In this document: positions 22,715 to 32,976 of the stretch, one piece after another
Numbering within the stretch: the first letter of the stretch is position 1
How the letters are laid out: each line of letters opens with the position of its first letter
Source of the DNA: Hepsetus odoe
Taxonomy: Eukaryota > Chordata > Actinopteri > Characiformes > Hepsetidae
Length of the DNA: 64,000 nucleotides
Reading direction: 5' to 3'
NCBI GenBank assembly: GCA_017165825.1
Contig: CM029378.1
Coordinates: 20,170,682-20,234,681, forward strand
The notes under the pieces: model-generated
Told to the model about the DNA's origin: nothing
What the model saw: only the letters and a program-made list of their open reading frames with translations
The model's database searches: none
Translations under genes and position numbers: made by a program

Positions 22715-24713
22715 AACCTTGTCCCTGTTCGTACTGCCGCTTTCAGATCATGGGATCGTACTGGGCATCCCGTGGCTGAGGTCCCACAACCCGGTCCTAG
22801 ACTGGAGGACAGGAAAAATAAGGTCCTGGTCCCCGGAGTGCTCTTTGCACTGTAACACCTCACTCCCGTGCCTCTCCACGTCTGTGGAGAGCCCACTGGC
22901 TCATATACCATTGTCTATCCCGGTCGAATACCGTCCAATGAGTGAGGTGTTCAGTGCAAAGAGGTCCACTCAACTCCCTCCTCACCGGCCATGGGACTGC
23001 GCGATTGAACTCCAGCCAGGGGCCACTCCTCCTCGCTCTCGCATCTATCCTCTCTCCGAGCCCGAGACGAGAGCGATGGAGGAGTATATTGCAGAGGCCC
23101 TTCGACAGGGGTTCATCGTGCCGTCCACATCGCCGGCCTCCGCGGGGTTTTTCTTCGTGCAGAAGAAGGACGGCGGACTCCGGCCTTGCATCGATTATCG
23201 GGGAATGAATGCCGTCACCGTTAAATTCCGCTACCCTCTCCCACTTGTTCCGTCGGCTCTCGAGCAACTTCGAGGGGCCACCATCTTTACTAAATTGGAT
23301 CTCCGCAGTGCGTACAACCTGGTGAGGATTCGGGAGGGCGACAAGTGGAAGACGGCCTTTAGCACAGCGACGGGTCATTATATGTACAAAGTAATGCCGT
23401 ATGGCCTCAAGAACGCCCCCTCCGTCTTCCAGTCGTTTATCAACGACGTCCTGAGGGACATGTTGGGTCAGTTTGTAGTCGTCTACATGGACGACATCCT
23501 GATTTATTCCAAAAACTATGACTCACATGTCACCCAGGTACGCCAAGTCCTTTCCCGCCTCCTCAAGCATGGGTTGTACGTCAAGGCGGAGAAGTGCCAG
23601 TTCCATCTCACAGAGGTTTCCTTTTTAGGGTACCGAATCGGGCGAAAGGGAATCGAGATGGAACAACAAAATGTGACGGCAGGTACCAGCTGGCCGGAGC
23701 CCCACACCATCAGACAGTTACAAAGCTTTCTCGGGTTCGCAAATTTCTATAGGCGGTTTATTCAAAACTTTAGTGCAGCCACAGCCCCTTTAACCGCCCT
23801 GCTAAAGGGAAAACCTTCCCGCCTCGGATGGACGCCCGAGGCACGAGCGGCCTTTTTAGACCTCAAACTGAAGTTCACTTCGGCGCCTATCCTACGGCTG
23901 CCAGACCCGGACAGGCCGTTCGTGGTCGAGGTCGATGCATCCGAGGTAGGTCTGGGGGCGGTGCTGTCGCAGTACCACGGGCAACCCGAGAGACTTGTTC
24001 CCTGTGCCTTCTTCTCCCGTAGGTTAACCCCCGCGGAGGTCAATTACGACATCGGCAACAGGGAACTCTTGCCGGTAAAGGCCGCACTGGAGGAGTGGCG
24101 GCACTGGCTAGAGGGCGCAAAGCACCCCTTCACGGTCCTCACCGACCACCGTAATCTTGAATATATCCGGCTGGCAAAACGACTCAACCCCCGCCAGGCA
24201 CGATGGGCCCTGTTTTTTACCCGCTTCGATTTCACCCTGACCTACCACCCAGGAACTAAGAATAACAAGGCCGACGCTCTCTCACGCCGCTTCGAGCCTT
24301 CAGGGAGGGTGTCGCAGCCAGAACCGATATCAACCCCTACTGTAGTAGCAGCCCCAGTGCAATGGGACATCGAACGGGACATCCGGCAGGAGGCTGAGGG
24401 CACCTCCGTCCCATCAGGGTGCCCCCCTGATCAGATCTTCGTGCCGGAACGCCTCCGCATCCGGTTAGTCAAGTGGGCCCACACTTCTCCGGCCTCAGGG
24501 CACCCGGGCATTCGTCGCACAGGGGAACAGCTGAGCAGAAAATACTGGTGGCCCACCTTAAGGGCCGATGTTCGGGCCCTGGTCCGCTCATGTTCCACCT
24601 GTGCCCAAACTAAGACACCTCGTGAGTTGCCAGCCGGTAAGTTATTACCCCTGCCGGTGCCCACCCGTCCGTGGACTCACGTGGCCGTTCCGGGGGGCAC
24701 ACGTGCATCTTAG
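22698..24713 (+). pseudogene. pol: Pol: protease end, reverse transcriptase, RNase H, integrase N-terminus
   Basis: A 671-codon open frame. Its start ATG is incidental, since it enters mid-protease. In order: protease C-terminal block (G-I-V-L-G-I-P-W-L), RT with the LTR-element signatures G-F-I-V-P-S-T-S-P, R-P-C-I-D-Y-R-G-M-N, and catalytic Y-M-D-D at 23484-23495, then RNase H (V-D-A-S-E, G-N-R-E-L-L, L-T-D-H-R-N-L, N-x-K-A-D-A-L-S-R). The integrase HHCC zinc-binding segment (H-T-S-P-A-S-G-H-P-G ... C-S-T-C-A-Q) lies near 24476-24610. RT copies the element RNA and RNase H removes the template. The frame ends at 24713 after W-T-H-V-A-V, where the family normally continues into the first catalytic Asp of the integrase. 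RT and RNase H look intact. Confidence 0.93.
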
Positions 24714-25885
24714 TGGTGGTGGATCGATTTTCAAAAGGATGTAGATTCATCCCCTTTGCTGCTCTCCCGTCTGCTCGACAGGTCGCTGATGCTCTGTTCC
24801 AGTACGTGTTCCGGTATTACGGTTTCCCGGAGGACATCTTATCCGACAGAGGTCCCCAGTTCACCTCACAAGTCTGGCGGGCCTTCTTTCGGCGACTGGG
24901 AACCTCCGTCTCGTTAACCTCTGGTTACCATCCCCAAACCAATGGTCAGGCCGAGCGAGCCATCCAAGATTTGACTAGGTTCCTCTGGGCGTACTGTCAC
25001 CACCGGCAACACGACTGGGCCGAATACCTCTACTGGGCAGAGTACGCACAAAACTCCTTGCGCCATTCCTCCACAGGAATGACCCCGTTCGAATGTGTGT
25101 TGGGGTTTCAGCCACCCCTCTGCCCCTGGGATACCACACCAACGGAAGTCCCGAGCATCGACACCTGGTTCCAAGGGGCTGAGCGTGTGTGGGAGAAAGC
25201 CCACGCACACATCGAACGGGCAGTGCGCCGCTTCCGCCAACAAGCCGATAGGCGTCGACGGGAGGCCCCCGACTTCCAAGCCGGAGACAGGGTGTGGCTC
25301 TCCACTCGTGACCTCAAGCTACGGCTGCCTAGTAAGAAACTCAGCCCCCGGTTCATTGGGCCTTTCCGAGTAGAGGCCCAAGTCAACCCGGTCACTTACC
25401 GTCTCAAGCTACCTGATCACATGCACATAACCCCTGTTTTCCACGTTTCCCTCCTCAGGCCCTACGTCCCGGGGTCCCTGGCCGCACCGGTGGGAGAGGC
25501 TGAACCCCCTCCTGTCATCGTCACCGAACAAGGTCAAGCCCATAAGGTCCACGCGCTCCTGGACTCCCGACGACGTCGAGGGGAGCTTCAATACCTGGTG
25601 GATTGGGAGGGTTACGGGCCGGAGGAACGCAGTTGGGTCAAAGCCCGGGACATACTCGACCCTCAACTCCGGCTCGACTACCACCGTAACCACCCTAGCC
25701 GCCCTGCCCCCAAACAGAGAGGCCGACCCCTTCGACACAACAGACTCCCACAGCATCCGCCAGGACGGGGAGGGTCCGGAGCGCGCTGGACGGGGCGTCC
25801 GGAGGACGCCTCTGGAGGGGGGGGTGATGTCACGCCCACCACGGTACCCAGGCCAGGGGAGAGGTCCCCGTCCCCGGAGTACTGA
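24671..25885 (+). pseudogene. Integrase core C-terminal part with GPY/F and chromodomain
   Basis: This open frame resumes the integrase in another phase. Identifiable blocks are V-V-V-D-R-F-S-K-G, the second catalytic Asp in L-S-D-R-G-P-Q-F-T-S (about 24841), and the catalytic Glu in H-P-Q-T-N-G-Q-A-E-R (about 24930). A GPF motif (P-R-F-I-G-P-F-R) follows near 25345, then a chromodomain at about 25540-25680 with the aromatic residues in Y-L-V-D-W-E-G-Y-G-P-E-E-R-S-W. The segment that should hold the first catalytic Asp between W-T-H-V-A-V and G-G-H-T is missing, so the DDE triad is incomplete. Chromodomain integrases target modified histones. The last ~60 codons are basic and Gly-rich, running to the stop at 25885 inside the right LTR. 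Confidence 0.92.
25814..25827 (+). promoter_or_regulatory. Polypurine tract of gypsy element
   Basis: GGAGGGGGGGGTGA lies directly upstream of the right LTR, where plus-strand DNA synthesis is primed in LTR elements. Confidence 0.75.
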
Positions 25886-26108
25886 CCGGGCTTTCACGAG
25901 CACTCTTAATCATCACCACTGATCACCCACACCTGGACAACCACACACAAATAGCCTGCCAGTCCGACCCAGTGTTGTCCGTTCACCGTCCTTACTGTCT
26001 GTCTGCACCATAAGTTACGGCGTTGTGTTTTGTGTCATAGTTTTGAAATAAACGTGTCCCCATTAGAGAAACGCGTGTGTGCCTTGCCTCTCGAGTATAA
26101 CCATGACA
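25828..26108 (+). repeat. 3' LTR of gypsy element
   Basis: 281 bp, beginning TGTCACGCCC and ending CCATGACA. AATAAA at 26047-26052. It is identical to the left LTR except at four sites. Confidence 0.95.
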
Positions 26109-26113
26109 GACAC
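26109..26113. other. Target site duplication, right (GACAC)
   Basis: Matches 21262-21266. Confidence 0.95.
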
Positions 26114-26489
26114 TCTATCACCAACACATTGTACCAATAAATTGCTCTTATTATTTTTTATTCTATGCCTGCTGTTTTGGATATATTGGACATGAAATCA
26201 TGTTTATTTTGGTTTGAATTTTCTTGTACTGCTCTACTTCACTTTTGCTCATTATGTTGAGTTAAGTGAGTACAACCTAAACCCGTGATTGATGGCTAAT
26301 ATTTCTTTAGCTGTAGGTTTTTTAAAAATGCAACTAGTTTTGTTGATGTCTTTGTCTGTCCAAAGACACTGAAGAATTTAATTGTACATGTACTAAAAAT
26401 TGGGACAAGCGGCAGAAAATGAATGAATGAATGAATAAGAAAAATCTTACAATGTTACAAACAATAACACATAACACTATATATATATA
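26114..26489. other. Continuation of the split LINE 3' region and a family III tail
   Basis: AATAAATTGC and TTGTACTGC motifs fit a LINE 3' UTR. A family III tail occurs at about 26398-26440 (GGGACAAGCGGCAGAAAATG then ATGA repeats). A segment at 26273-26342 resembles 30823-30890. Confidence 0.4.
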
Positions 26490-26603
26490 ACCCAGCCACT
26501 AGGGATGCACAAGCCAGTGTATTTCTTCGTGCCGGTCCCAAGCCCGGGTAAATGGGGAGGGTTACGTCAGGAAGGGCATCCGGTGTAAAACTGCCAAATC
26601 GAT

Positions 26604-27611
26604 ATGCGGACAACGATACAGAATTACATACCGGATCGGTCGAGGCCCGGGTTAATAACGACCACCATCAGTGCTGTTAGCCTACAGGGTGCTGGTGGAA
26701 ATTGGACTACTGTTGGCCAAAGAAGAAGAAGAAGAAGAGGAGGAAGGCATGTCCAGAGGGAGAAGGAGAGAAAGAAGGAGAGGAGAGTGGAAGTGAGGGT
26801 AGGGACTTTGAATGTTGGCAGCATGACTGGTAAAGGTAGAGAATTAGCAGATATGATGGAGAGAAGGAAGGTTGACATTTTGTGTGTGCAAGAGACTAGA
26901 TGGAAGGGTAGTAAGGCCAGGTGTATTGGAGGGGGGTTTAAACTGTTCTACCATGGTGTGGATAGAAGGAGGAATGGAGTAGGTGTTATCCTGAAGGAAG
27001 AGTATGTGGAGAGTGTTTTGGAAGTGAAGAGGGTGTCAGGGAGGGTGATGAGTTTGAAGCTGGAAGTTGAAGGTGTGATAATGAATGTTGTTAGTGCTTA
27101 TGCTCCACAAGTTGGTTGTAAGATGAAAGAGAAGGAAAAATTCTGGAGTGAGTTAGATGAAGTGATAGAGAGTGTACCCAGGGGAGAGAGAGTGATGATT
27201 GGTGCAGATTTTAATGGTCATGTTGGTGAAGGGAACAGAGGTGATGAGGAGGTGATGGGTAGGCATGGTGTCAAGGAGAGGAATGCTGAAGGTCAGATGG
27301 TTGTAGATTTTGCAAAAAGGATGGAAATGGCTGTAGTTAATACTTATTTTAAGAAGAGGGAGGAGCACAGGGTGACGTATAAAGAGTGAGGAAGATGCTC
27401 ACAGGTGGATTATATTCTTTGCAGGAGGGTCAGTTTGAAAGAGATCAGAGACTGCAAAGTAGTGACAGGGGAGAGTGTCGCTAAACAGCACAGGATGGTG
27501 GTCTGTAGGATGACCTTGGAGGTCAAGAAGAGGAGGAAAGTGAGGGCAGAGTCGAGGATCAAGTGGTGGAAGCTGAAGGAGGAGGACTGCAAGGTGGAAT
27601 TGCAGAGTTAA
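26604..27611 (+). pseudogene. APE-type endonuclease domain of RTE copy 1
   Basis: The frame carries the apurinic-endonuclease signatures in order: L-N-V-G-S-M-T near 26812, C-V-Q-E-T-R-W with the catalytic Glu near 26886, S-A-Y-A-P-Q near 27098, and G-A-D-F-N-G-H-V-G near 27202. After a TGA at 27387-27389, still in the same phase, come V-D-Y-I-L-C and K-Q-H-R-M-V-V, the end of the nuclease fold. A further in-frame stop ends it at 27611. The nuclease nicks target DNA to prime reverse transcription. This copy is inactive because of the internal stops, although the catalytic residues I can recognise are present. Confidence 0.85.
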
Positions 27612-27814
27612 CACGGCACCGGGAGGTGCTGGAAGAGCTTTCTCAATGATTGCTGGGAAACTACTGCAGAAGTGATAAGGCAGACGGCTAGAAATGTACT
27701 TGGTGTGACATCTGGAAGGAAGAAGAGGATAAGGAAACCTGGTGGTGGAACCAAGTAGTCCAGGAGTGTATTCAAAAGAAGAGGAGGCAAAGAAGACATG
27801 GGACAGTCAGAGAG

Positions 27815-28712
27815 ATGAAGAAAGTAGACAGGTGTACAAGGGGAGATGAACTCTGCAGGGCGAAGAAAGCAGTGGTGAAGGCCAAAGATAAGGTGTTTGG
27901 TGAATTGAAGGAGAGGTTGACAGTAAAGAGGGAGAAAAGGACCTTTACCGATTGGCTAGACAGAGAGACAGATCTGGGAAAGATGTGCTACAGGTCAGGG
28001 CGATTAAAGATAGAAATGGAAACGTACTCACAGGTGAACAGAGCGTGTTGGGCAGATGGAAGGAATACTTTGAGGAGCTGATGAATGAAGAAAATGAGAG
28101 AGAGAGAAGACTGGATGATGTGAAAAGAGTTAAACCAGGAAGTGCAGCAAATAAACAAGATGGAAGTATACAGCGAAGGAAGAGGTGATGAAGAATGGAA
28201 AGGTTGCTGGACCGATGACATACCAGTGGAAGCATGGAGATGTTTAGGGAGATGGCAGTTGAGTTTCTCTGACCAGATTGTTTAACACAATCTTGAAAGT
28301 GAGAGGATGCCTGAGGAGTGGAGACTGGTACCGATTTTTAAGAATAAGGGTGATACACAGAGCCGTAGTAACTACAGAGGGATGAAGTTGATCAGCCACA
28401 TCATGAAGTTATGGGAAAGAGTAGTGGAAGCTAGGTTAAGAAAAAGAGGATGATCAGTGAACAGCAGTATGGTTTTGTCGAGAGTGCACCACAGATGCAA
28501 TGTTTGCTCTGGAGGGTATTGATGGAGAAGCACAGAGTAGCTGTCAGAAGGAGCTGCATTGTGCCTTTGTGGATTTGGAGAAAGCATATGACAGGGTGCC
28601 TAGAGAGGAGTTGTGGTTTTGTATGAGGAAGTCTGGTGTTACAGAGAAGTATATGAGACTAGTTCAGGATATGTATGATGGCAGTGTAACAGTGGTGATC
28701 TGGTGGGAGTGA
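27815..28712 (+). pseudogene. RT N-terminal half of RTE copy 1, several frames
   Basis: Pieces in shifting frames: A-K-K-A-V-V-K-A-K (about 27860), R-Q-R-D-R-S-G-K-D and G-R-W-K-E-Y-F-E-E-L-M (about 27957-28083), then a DNA block (GAGCCGTAGTAACTACAGAG) equal to 'SxNYRG', and F-V-D-L-E-K-A-Y-D-R-V-P-R near 28564-28604, the first RT palm motif with its catalytic Asp. At least three frame changes separate these. Confidence 0.8.
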
Positions 28713-28830
28713 TGGGATGCATTAAGGGGTAGAGGCTGATTACATCAAGGATCAGCACTGAGCCCATTCTTGCCTGCAGTAGTAATGACAGGTTGGACGG
28801 ACGAGGTTAGACAGGAGTCTCCGTGGATCG

Positions 28831-29322
28831 ATGATGTATGCTGATGATATTGTGATCTGTAGTGAGAGTAGGGATCAGCTTGAGGAGAACCTGGAGAGAT
28901 GGAGATATGCTCTGGAGAGTAGAGGAATGAAAGTGAGTAGGGCAAAGACAGAATACATGAGTGTGAATGAAAGGGAGGAAAGTGGCATGGTTAGGATGCA
29001 GGGAGTAGAGGTAACAAAGGTGGAGGAGTTTAAATGTTTGGGATCAACAGTTCAGTGTAACGGCGAGTGTGGAAGAGAGGTGAAGAAGAGTGTGCAGGCT
29101 GGTTGGAATGGGTGGAGAAGAGTGGCTGGAGTGATTTGTGACAGACGCGTACCAGCTAGAGTAAAAGGGAAGCTTTACAGGACAGCAGTGAGACCAGCTT
29201 ATGTTGTATGGTTGGGTATTTGCTGCACTGATGAAAAGGCAGAGGCGGAGCTGGAGGTGTCAGGAGTTAAAGATGCTGAGATTTTCAGTTGGGTGACGAG
29301 GATGGACAGGATTAGAAAATGA
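28831..29322 (+). pseudogene. RT catalytic segment (YADD) of RTE copy 1
   Basis: Open for 163 codons. It opens with M-M-Y-A-D-D-I-V-I (YADD at 28837-28848), the RT catalytic aspartates, then L-E-R-W-R-Y-A-L and the thumb region with K-C-L-G-S-T-V-Q. It is the longest intact RT piece in any RTE copy of the window. Confidence 0.87.
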
Positions 29323-29379
29323 GTATATTAGAGGGACAGCTCAGGTTAGACGTCTGGAGACAAAGTTAGAGAAGCAAGG

Positions 29380-29782
<403 letters not shown>

Positions 29783-29792
29783 ACACATATAA

Positions 29793-30285
29793 GATACTGT
29801 GCAAAAGTTTTAGGCAGGTGTGAAAAAATGCTGTAAACAAAGAATGCTTTCAAAAATGTATTTTATCATTTATTATCATCAATCAACAAAATGCAGTGAA
29901 TGAACAAAAGAGAAATCTAAATCAAATCAATATTTGGTGTGACCACCCTTTGCCTTCAAAACAGCATCAATTCTTCTAGGTACACTTGCACACAGTTGTT
30001 GAAGGAACTCGGCTGATGGGTTGTTCCAGACATGACTGTGATCCTACAAAATCCCTGACTTTGTAAATGTGTACCTAGAAGATCTGATGCTGGTTTGAAG
30101 GCAAAAGGTAGTAACACCAAATATTGATTTGATTTAGATTTTTCTTTTGTTCGCTCACTTTGCATTTTGTAAATTGAAAAACAAAAAACACAATTTTAAT
30201 ATATTTAAATAAAATATATTTCTGAAAGCATTCTTTGTTTACAGCATTTTTTCACACCTGCCTAAAACTTTTGCACAGTACTGTA
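29793..30285. mobile_element. Palindromic Tc1/mariner-type MITE, copy A
   Basis: The left end ACTGTGCAAAAGTTTTAGGC is matched in inverse at the right end (GCCTAAAACTTTTGCACAGT, finishing about 30285). The inverted repeats extend some 70 bp inward (AATGCTGTAAACAAAGAATG). A second inner inverted block carries ATTTGGTGTGACCACC-type and TACTAACACCAAATATTG-like sequence. No transposase frame. The other copies are at 57729-58170 and 62636-62880. Confidence 0.85.
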
Positions 30286-32047
30286 TATATATATATATAT
30301 AATTTGTGAATATAGAAAATATGTAACATGTACAATTGCATAAGTAGTAGAAATAGTATAAACACCAAAAACATATAAAATATGTATGCATAATTGTGAA
30401 GTGGCAAAACAAAACAAAAATAATACAAGCATTTTATTTAAGTTTAACTTTATGCTTTAACTATGCACACATTCAACAATCAGCTGACCACCTGACTAGA
30501 TTAAGGTGCTACCACATGTGTGTAAATTGTATTTGACTTCTAGAAATGTGCAATGTGTTCAAGAGATAAGGAACAGGCCAAATTGTCACAGAGCAGATGG
30601 GCTGTGAGGACCAGCAGGCTGAACTGTGTCCCTTGTGGCATAAGAGAGCTTGGCTGTGCCTTTTGTGCTTCGAAATGATGAGTGAATACGAATTATTCTC
30701 TGTTCAAACCATGGATATGTGGAGGAGCTGTTGGTGTTTGAGAGGCAGTATAAGGCTGGGTTTTTTAATCAGGGTTTAAAGTAGGACTATGCTCTATAAT
30801 GTGCTTGCATTTATTAAGGACAGTACATCCTAAACCCCCAACTGGTTGATTATATTTCTTTAGCTGTAGTTTTTATAATAAAACTAGTTGTCTAAATGAC
30901 TGCTTGTGCCAAAACCTGTTCGATCTTGTTAATCTGCAGGACAAACACAATTACTTTATTTTTTGATTACACAAAATATCAGCAGTATTCATTCCACGCA
31001 TACCATTATTTATTTGTCCTCCTACCACTGCGTATAAGACTATCTCTAGACTGCATATCCAGACTGAGCATTGTTTTTTACCCTAGGGCCATCACTCTTT
31101 AAAAAAAACCCTCTTTAACTGACTTCCAAAAACACTACAGTCATTGAACTACTACTCATTAAACTCACAACAGCAATCTTGATACCTGGTGTTTTCATAT
31201 AATAGTTAGAATTTTTATGTATTTATTAGTGCATTTTAGTTTTGAAATGAAGGATATTATTAGTATTGTAGTTAGTGTACAGTAAAATACAGTGCTGCAA
31301 TAGTCTCAGGCCACCTTTCATTTCTTTATATATTGCTAAGAAAGTGAGAAAATATGTGGTGATTTATTGCAGAAATTATCGCACACATGCATGTAAATAC
31401 AGCATGTAACACAATAACAAGCCTTTAAGTCAATATTTACATAACACAACCTGAATACTCTTAGGCAAGGTTTGTGGTAATTTCTTTAATTAGTCTTCAG
31501 GAATTGTTCTACAGGTTTCTTGAAGTCCATTTCAAAGCGCTTTTGTCAATGAAGGCTTGAATGAATGCTTTTTAATCAATACTGTACACTGGTGTTTTGG
31601 GTATGGTGAGATATTCAGAAAAAGCAGTAGAGGTAAAGAAATCTTTTTACTGCACTTTACTTCAGTAATAAAAACCCAAGCAAGAGCTGGAGATCAGTGC
31701 AGTAGATTCCAGTCATGGTGTTTTTTGTGATAATAAAAATCCTGAATGTTGCATTGCTTTGATTCAAAACTTCTACAAAACAAAGATAAACAGAGTAAAC
31801 AAATAATAACTAAACTTTTAAATAAACTGCTATTCCTTTCACCAAAAGTAGAGCCCTTTGTACCACAGAGAGAGATTTTCAGATTTCAGACTTTCAGTTT
31901 TTTTAAAGGATTTACCTAAATGTGATTTAGTTCAGGCAGTCCATTAAGCTTTTCTTAAATAACTTGTAATAGTAGAGCATCCTGCCACTAGACCACCACC
32001 ACACCATCTTCATCTAACTCATTCTCGAAATTGTCTTTATCCTCATC
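30286..32047. other. Non-coding stretch; possible non-autonomous Tc1-like remnant
   Basis: No gene recognised. At about 31275-31600 the sequence (TGCAATAGTCTCAGGCCACC ... CAGGAATTGTTCTACAGGTT) resembles fish non-autonomous Tc1-like repeats, but I cannot fix its ends. 30823-30890 resembles 26273-26342. Confidence 0.35.
32043..32047. other. Target site duplication, left (TCATC)
   Basis: TCATC directly precedes TGTCAC at 32048 and recurs at 35623-35627 directly after the right LTR. The right flank (TCATCTCATAG) is mildly repetitive, so chance is not excluded, but the exact placement supports it. Confidence 0.85.
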
Positions 32048-32173
32048 TGTCACAAGTGGGGTGTTTTGGGCACGCTAGAGGGCGCTCTCTGTCACATGTG
32101 TGGTGTTTTGGACATGCTAGAGGGCGCTCTCTGTCACATGTGTGGTGTTTTGGGTACGCTAGAGGGCGCTCTG
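32048..32173 (+). repeat. Three 42-bp tandem repeats in U3
   Basis: Units start at 32048, 32090 and 32132. Each has the pattern TGTCACA.GTG.GGTGTTTTGG then GCTAGAGGGCGCTCT. Repeated U3 blocks often act as enhancers in LTR elements. Only one full unit is present in the right LTR. Confidence 0.92.
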
Positions 32174-32228
32174 TTCTGACTGAGCACACCTGAGCCCCTG
32201 CAGGCAGGTGTGCATCATTGGGGCTGAC

Positions 32229-32268
32229 TATTTAAGCCCCGATGAGTCAGAACAGAGCACGGCTCATT
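32229..32268 (+). promoter_or_regulatory. TATA box and predicted transcript start of IQ-cargo LTR
   Basis: TATTTAA at 32229-32235 lies about 30 bp upstream of CGGCTCATT (32260-32268), the sequence complementary to the primer site at 32515-32523. The spacing is that of a canonical RNA polymerase II core promoter. Confidence 0.72.
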
Positions 32269-32514
32269 AGGTAGGTTAAGCCTATGCGTAACGGGTGGTT
32301 CTGGTGTATGTAACTTGGTGTTTATGACTTGGTAGAGGTAACTTAGTATATGCCACTTAGTATCTAGGGTTAGACTGCAGTTCCTTAGTTCTAGGGTTTC
32401 GTATTTAGAACTGCAGTCCCCGTTCCTTGTTTTTGTAAGTGTGACTAATAAAAGTATGTTCCTAACTCCTGGCTCCGAGCTGACGTCCCTCCGGTACCCC
32501 GCTACCGTTACAGA

Positions 32515-32523
32515 AATGAGCCG
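32515..32523 (+). promoter_or_regulatory. Primer binding site (self-priming) overlapping the first ATG
   Basis: AATGAGCCG, two bases inside the left LTR, is the exact reverse complement of CGGCTCATT at 32260-32268. The ATG of the gag-like frame (32516-32518) lies within it, the same arrangement as in the gypsy element at 21267. Confidence 0.7.
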
Positions 32524-32976
32524 GCAGTACCTGGACGTCACGAGCCACGAGGGCGAGCAGGAGCGTATGTTGTGGGCGGCAGCGGGTGCTGTCGAGCAGA
32601 CGCTGCAGCGGATAAAGACCTGGGAGACAGCGGCGACTTCTCTAGACCTCCGCGAGCATCTGGACGGTGAGGAGTGGGTGAGACGGACGCCACAGCAAGG
32701 GAGCTTGAGCGCCGTCTGAAGAATACGATGTCGCTGCTCCCACTCGATATCATCCCAGATCCCGAGCTTCGCAGGGATCGGTTTGCGCTTTGTCCCCGGA
32801 TGCTGATCTCCGAGGCTACGAGGGCGCAGCGCTGTCTCAACACGCTCGACCGCATGTTTTTTCTCGCACGCGACATGGAAGGCGGGGCTTCGTTGACGGC
32901 TGGCGTTATGCAACGCGGAAGCACGGCGCCAACCACGCCGCCAGCAGCTCAACACGGAAGCACCGCACGCCAGTAA
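32516..32976 (+). pseudogene. Gag-like N-terminal segment, frameshifted
   Basis: It opens M-S-R-Q-Y-L-D-V from the ATG in the primer site and runs in one frame to a TGA at 32717-32719 (A-A-A-G-A-V-E-Q-T-L). From about 32674 the adjacent frame stays open to 32976 with a helical, charged sequence (E-L-E-R-R-L-K-N-T-M, R-R-D-R-F-A-L-C-P) ending in Q-R-G-S-T-A-P-T, a motif echoing the repeats downstream. A single-base indel near 32670 would account for the change of frame, and a second change near 32970 would rejoin the cargo frame. I do not recognise a definite Gag domain; 'gag-like' rests on position, GC-rich composition and lack of host motifs. Confidence 0.5.

Larger units (their letters stand above)
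21267..26108 (+). mobile_element. Ty3/gypsy chromovirus (sushi-like), full length but defective
   Basis: A 4842-bp element with 281-bp LTRs, a 5-bp target duplication (GACAC), and gag, protease, RT, RNase H, integrase and a C-terminal chromodomain in the usual Metaviridae order. It is much more GC-rich than its surroundings. The two LTRs differ at four positions, suggesting a geologically recent insertion. Three visible lesions make it non-autonomous: an in-frame TGA in the gag zinc knuckle, a frame change with apparent loss of part of the protease, and a frame change with apparent loss of the first catalytic-Asp segment of the integrase. Whether other genomic copies supply proteins in trans cannot be seen here. 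Confidence 0.96.
32048..32512 (+). repeat. 5' LTR of the IQ-cargo element
   Basis: It begins TGTCACAAGTGG and ends ACCGTTACA. Three 42-bp tandem units open the U3 part. TATTTAA lies at 32229-32235 and AATAAA at about 32447. Where it can be aligned with the right LTR (first 42 bp and last ~88 bp) there are two mismatches. Confidence 0.88.

Noticed and set aside
21797..23378. Long minus-strand open frames of 172-254 codons opposite gag and pol
   Set aside because: Shadows of the GC-rich gypsy coding frame; they contain no domain and the sense strand has clear Gag and RT motifs.
32048..32173. Could the 42-bp units be a CRISPR array?
   Set aside because: They are directly adjacent with no spacers, in a eukaryotic LTR.
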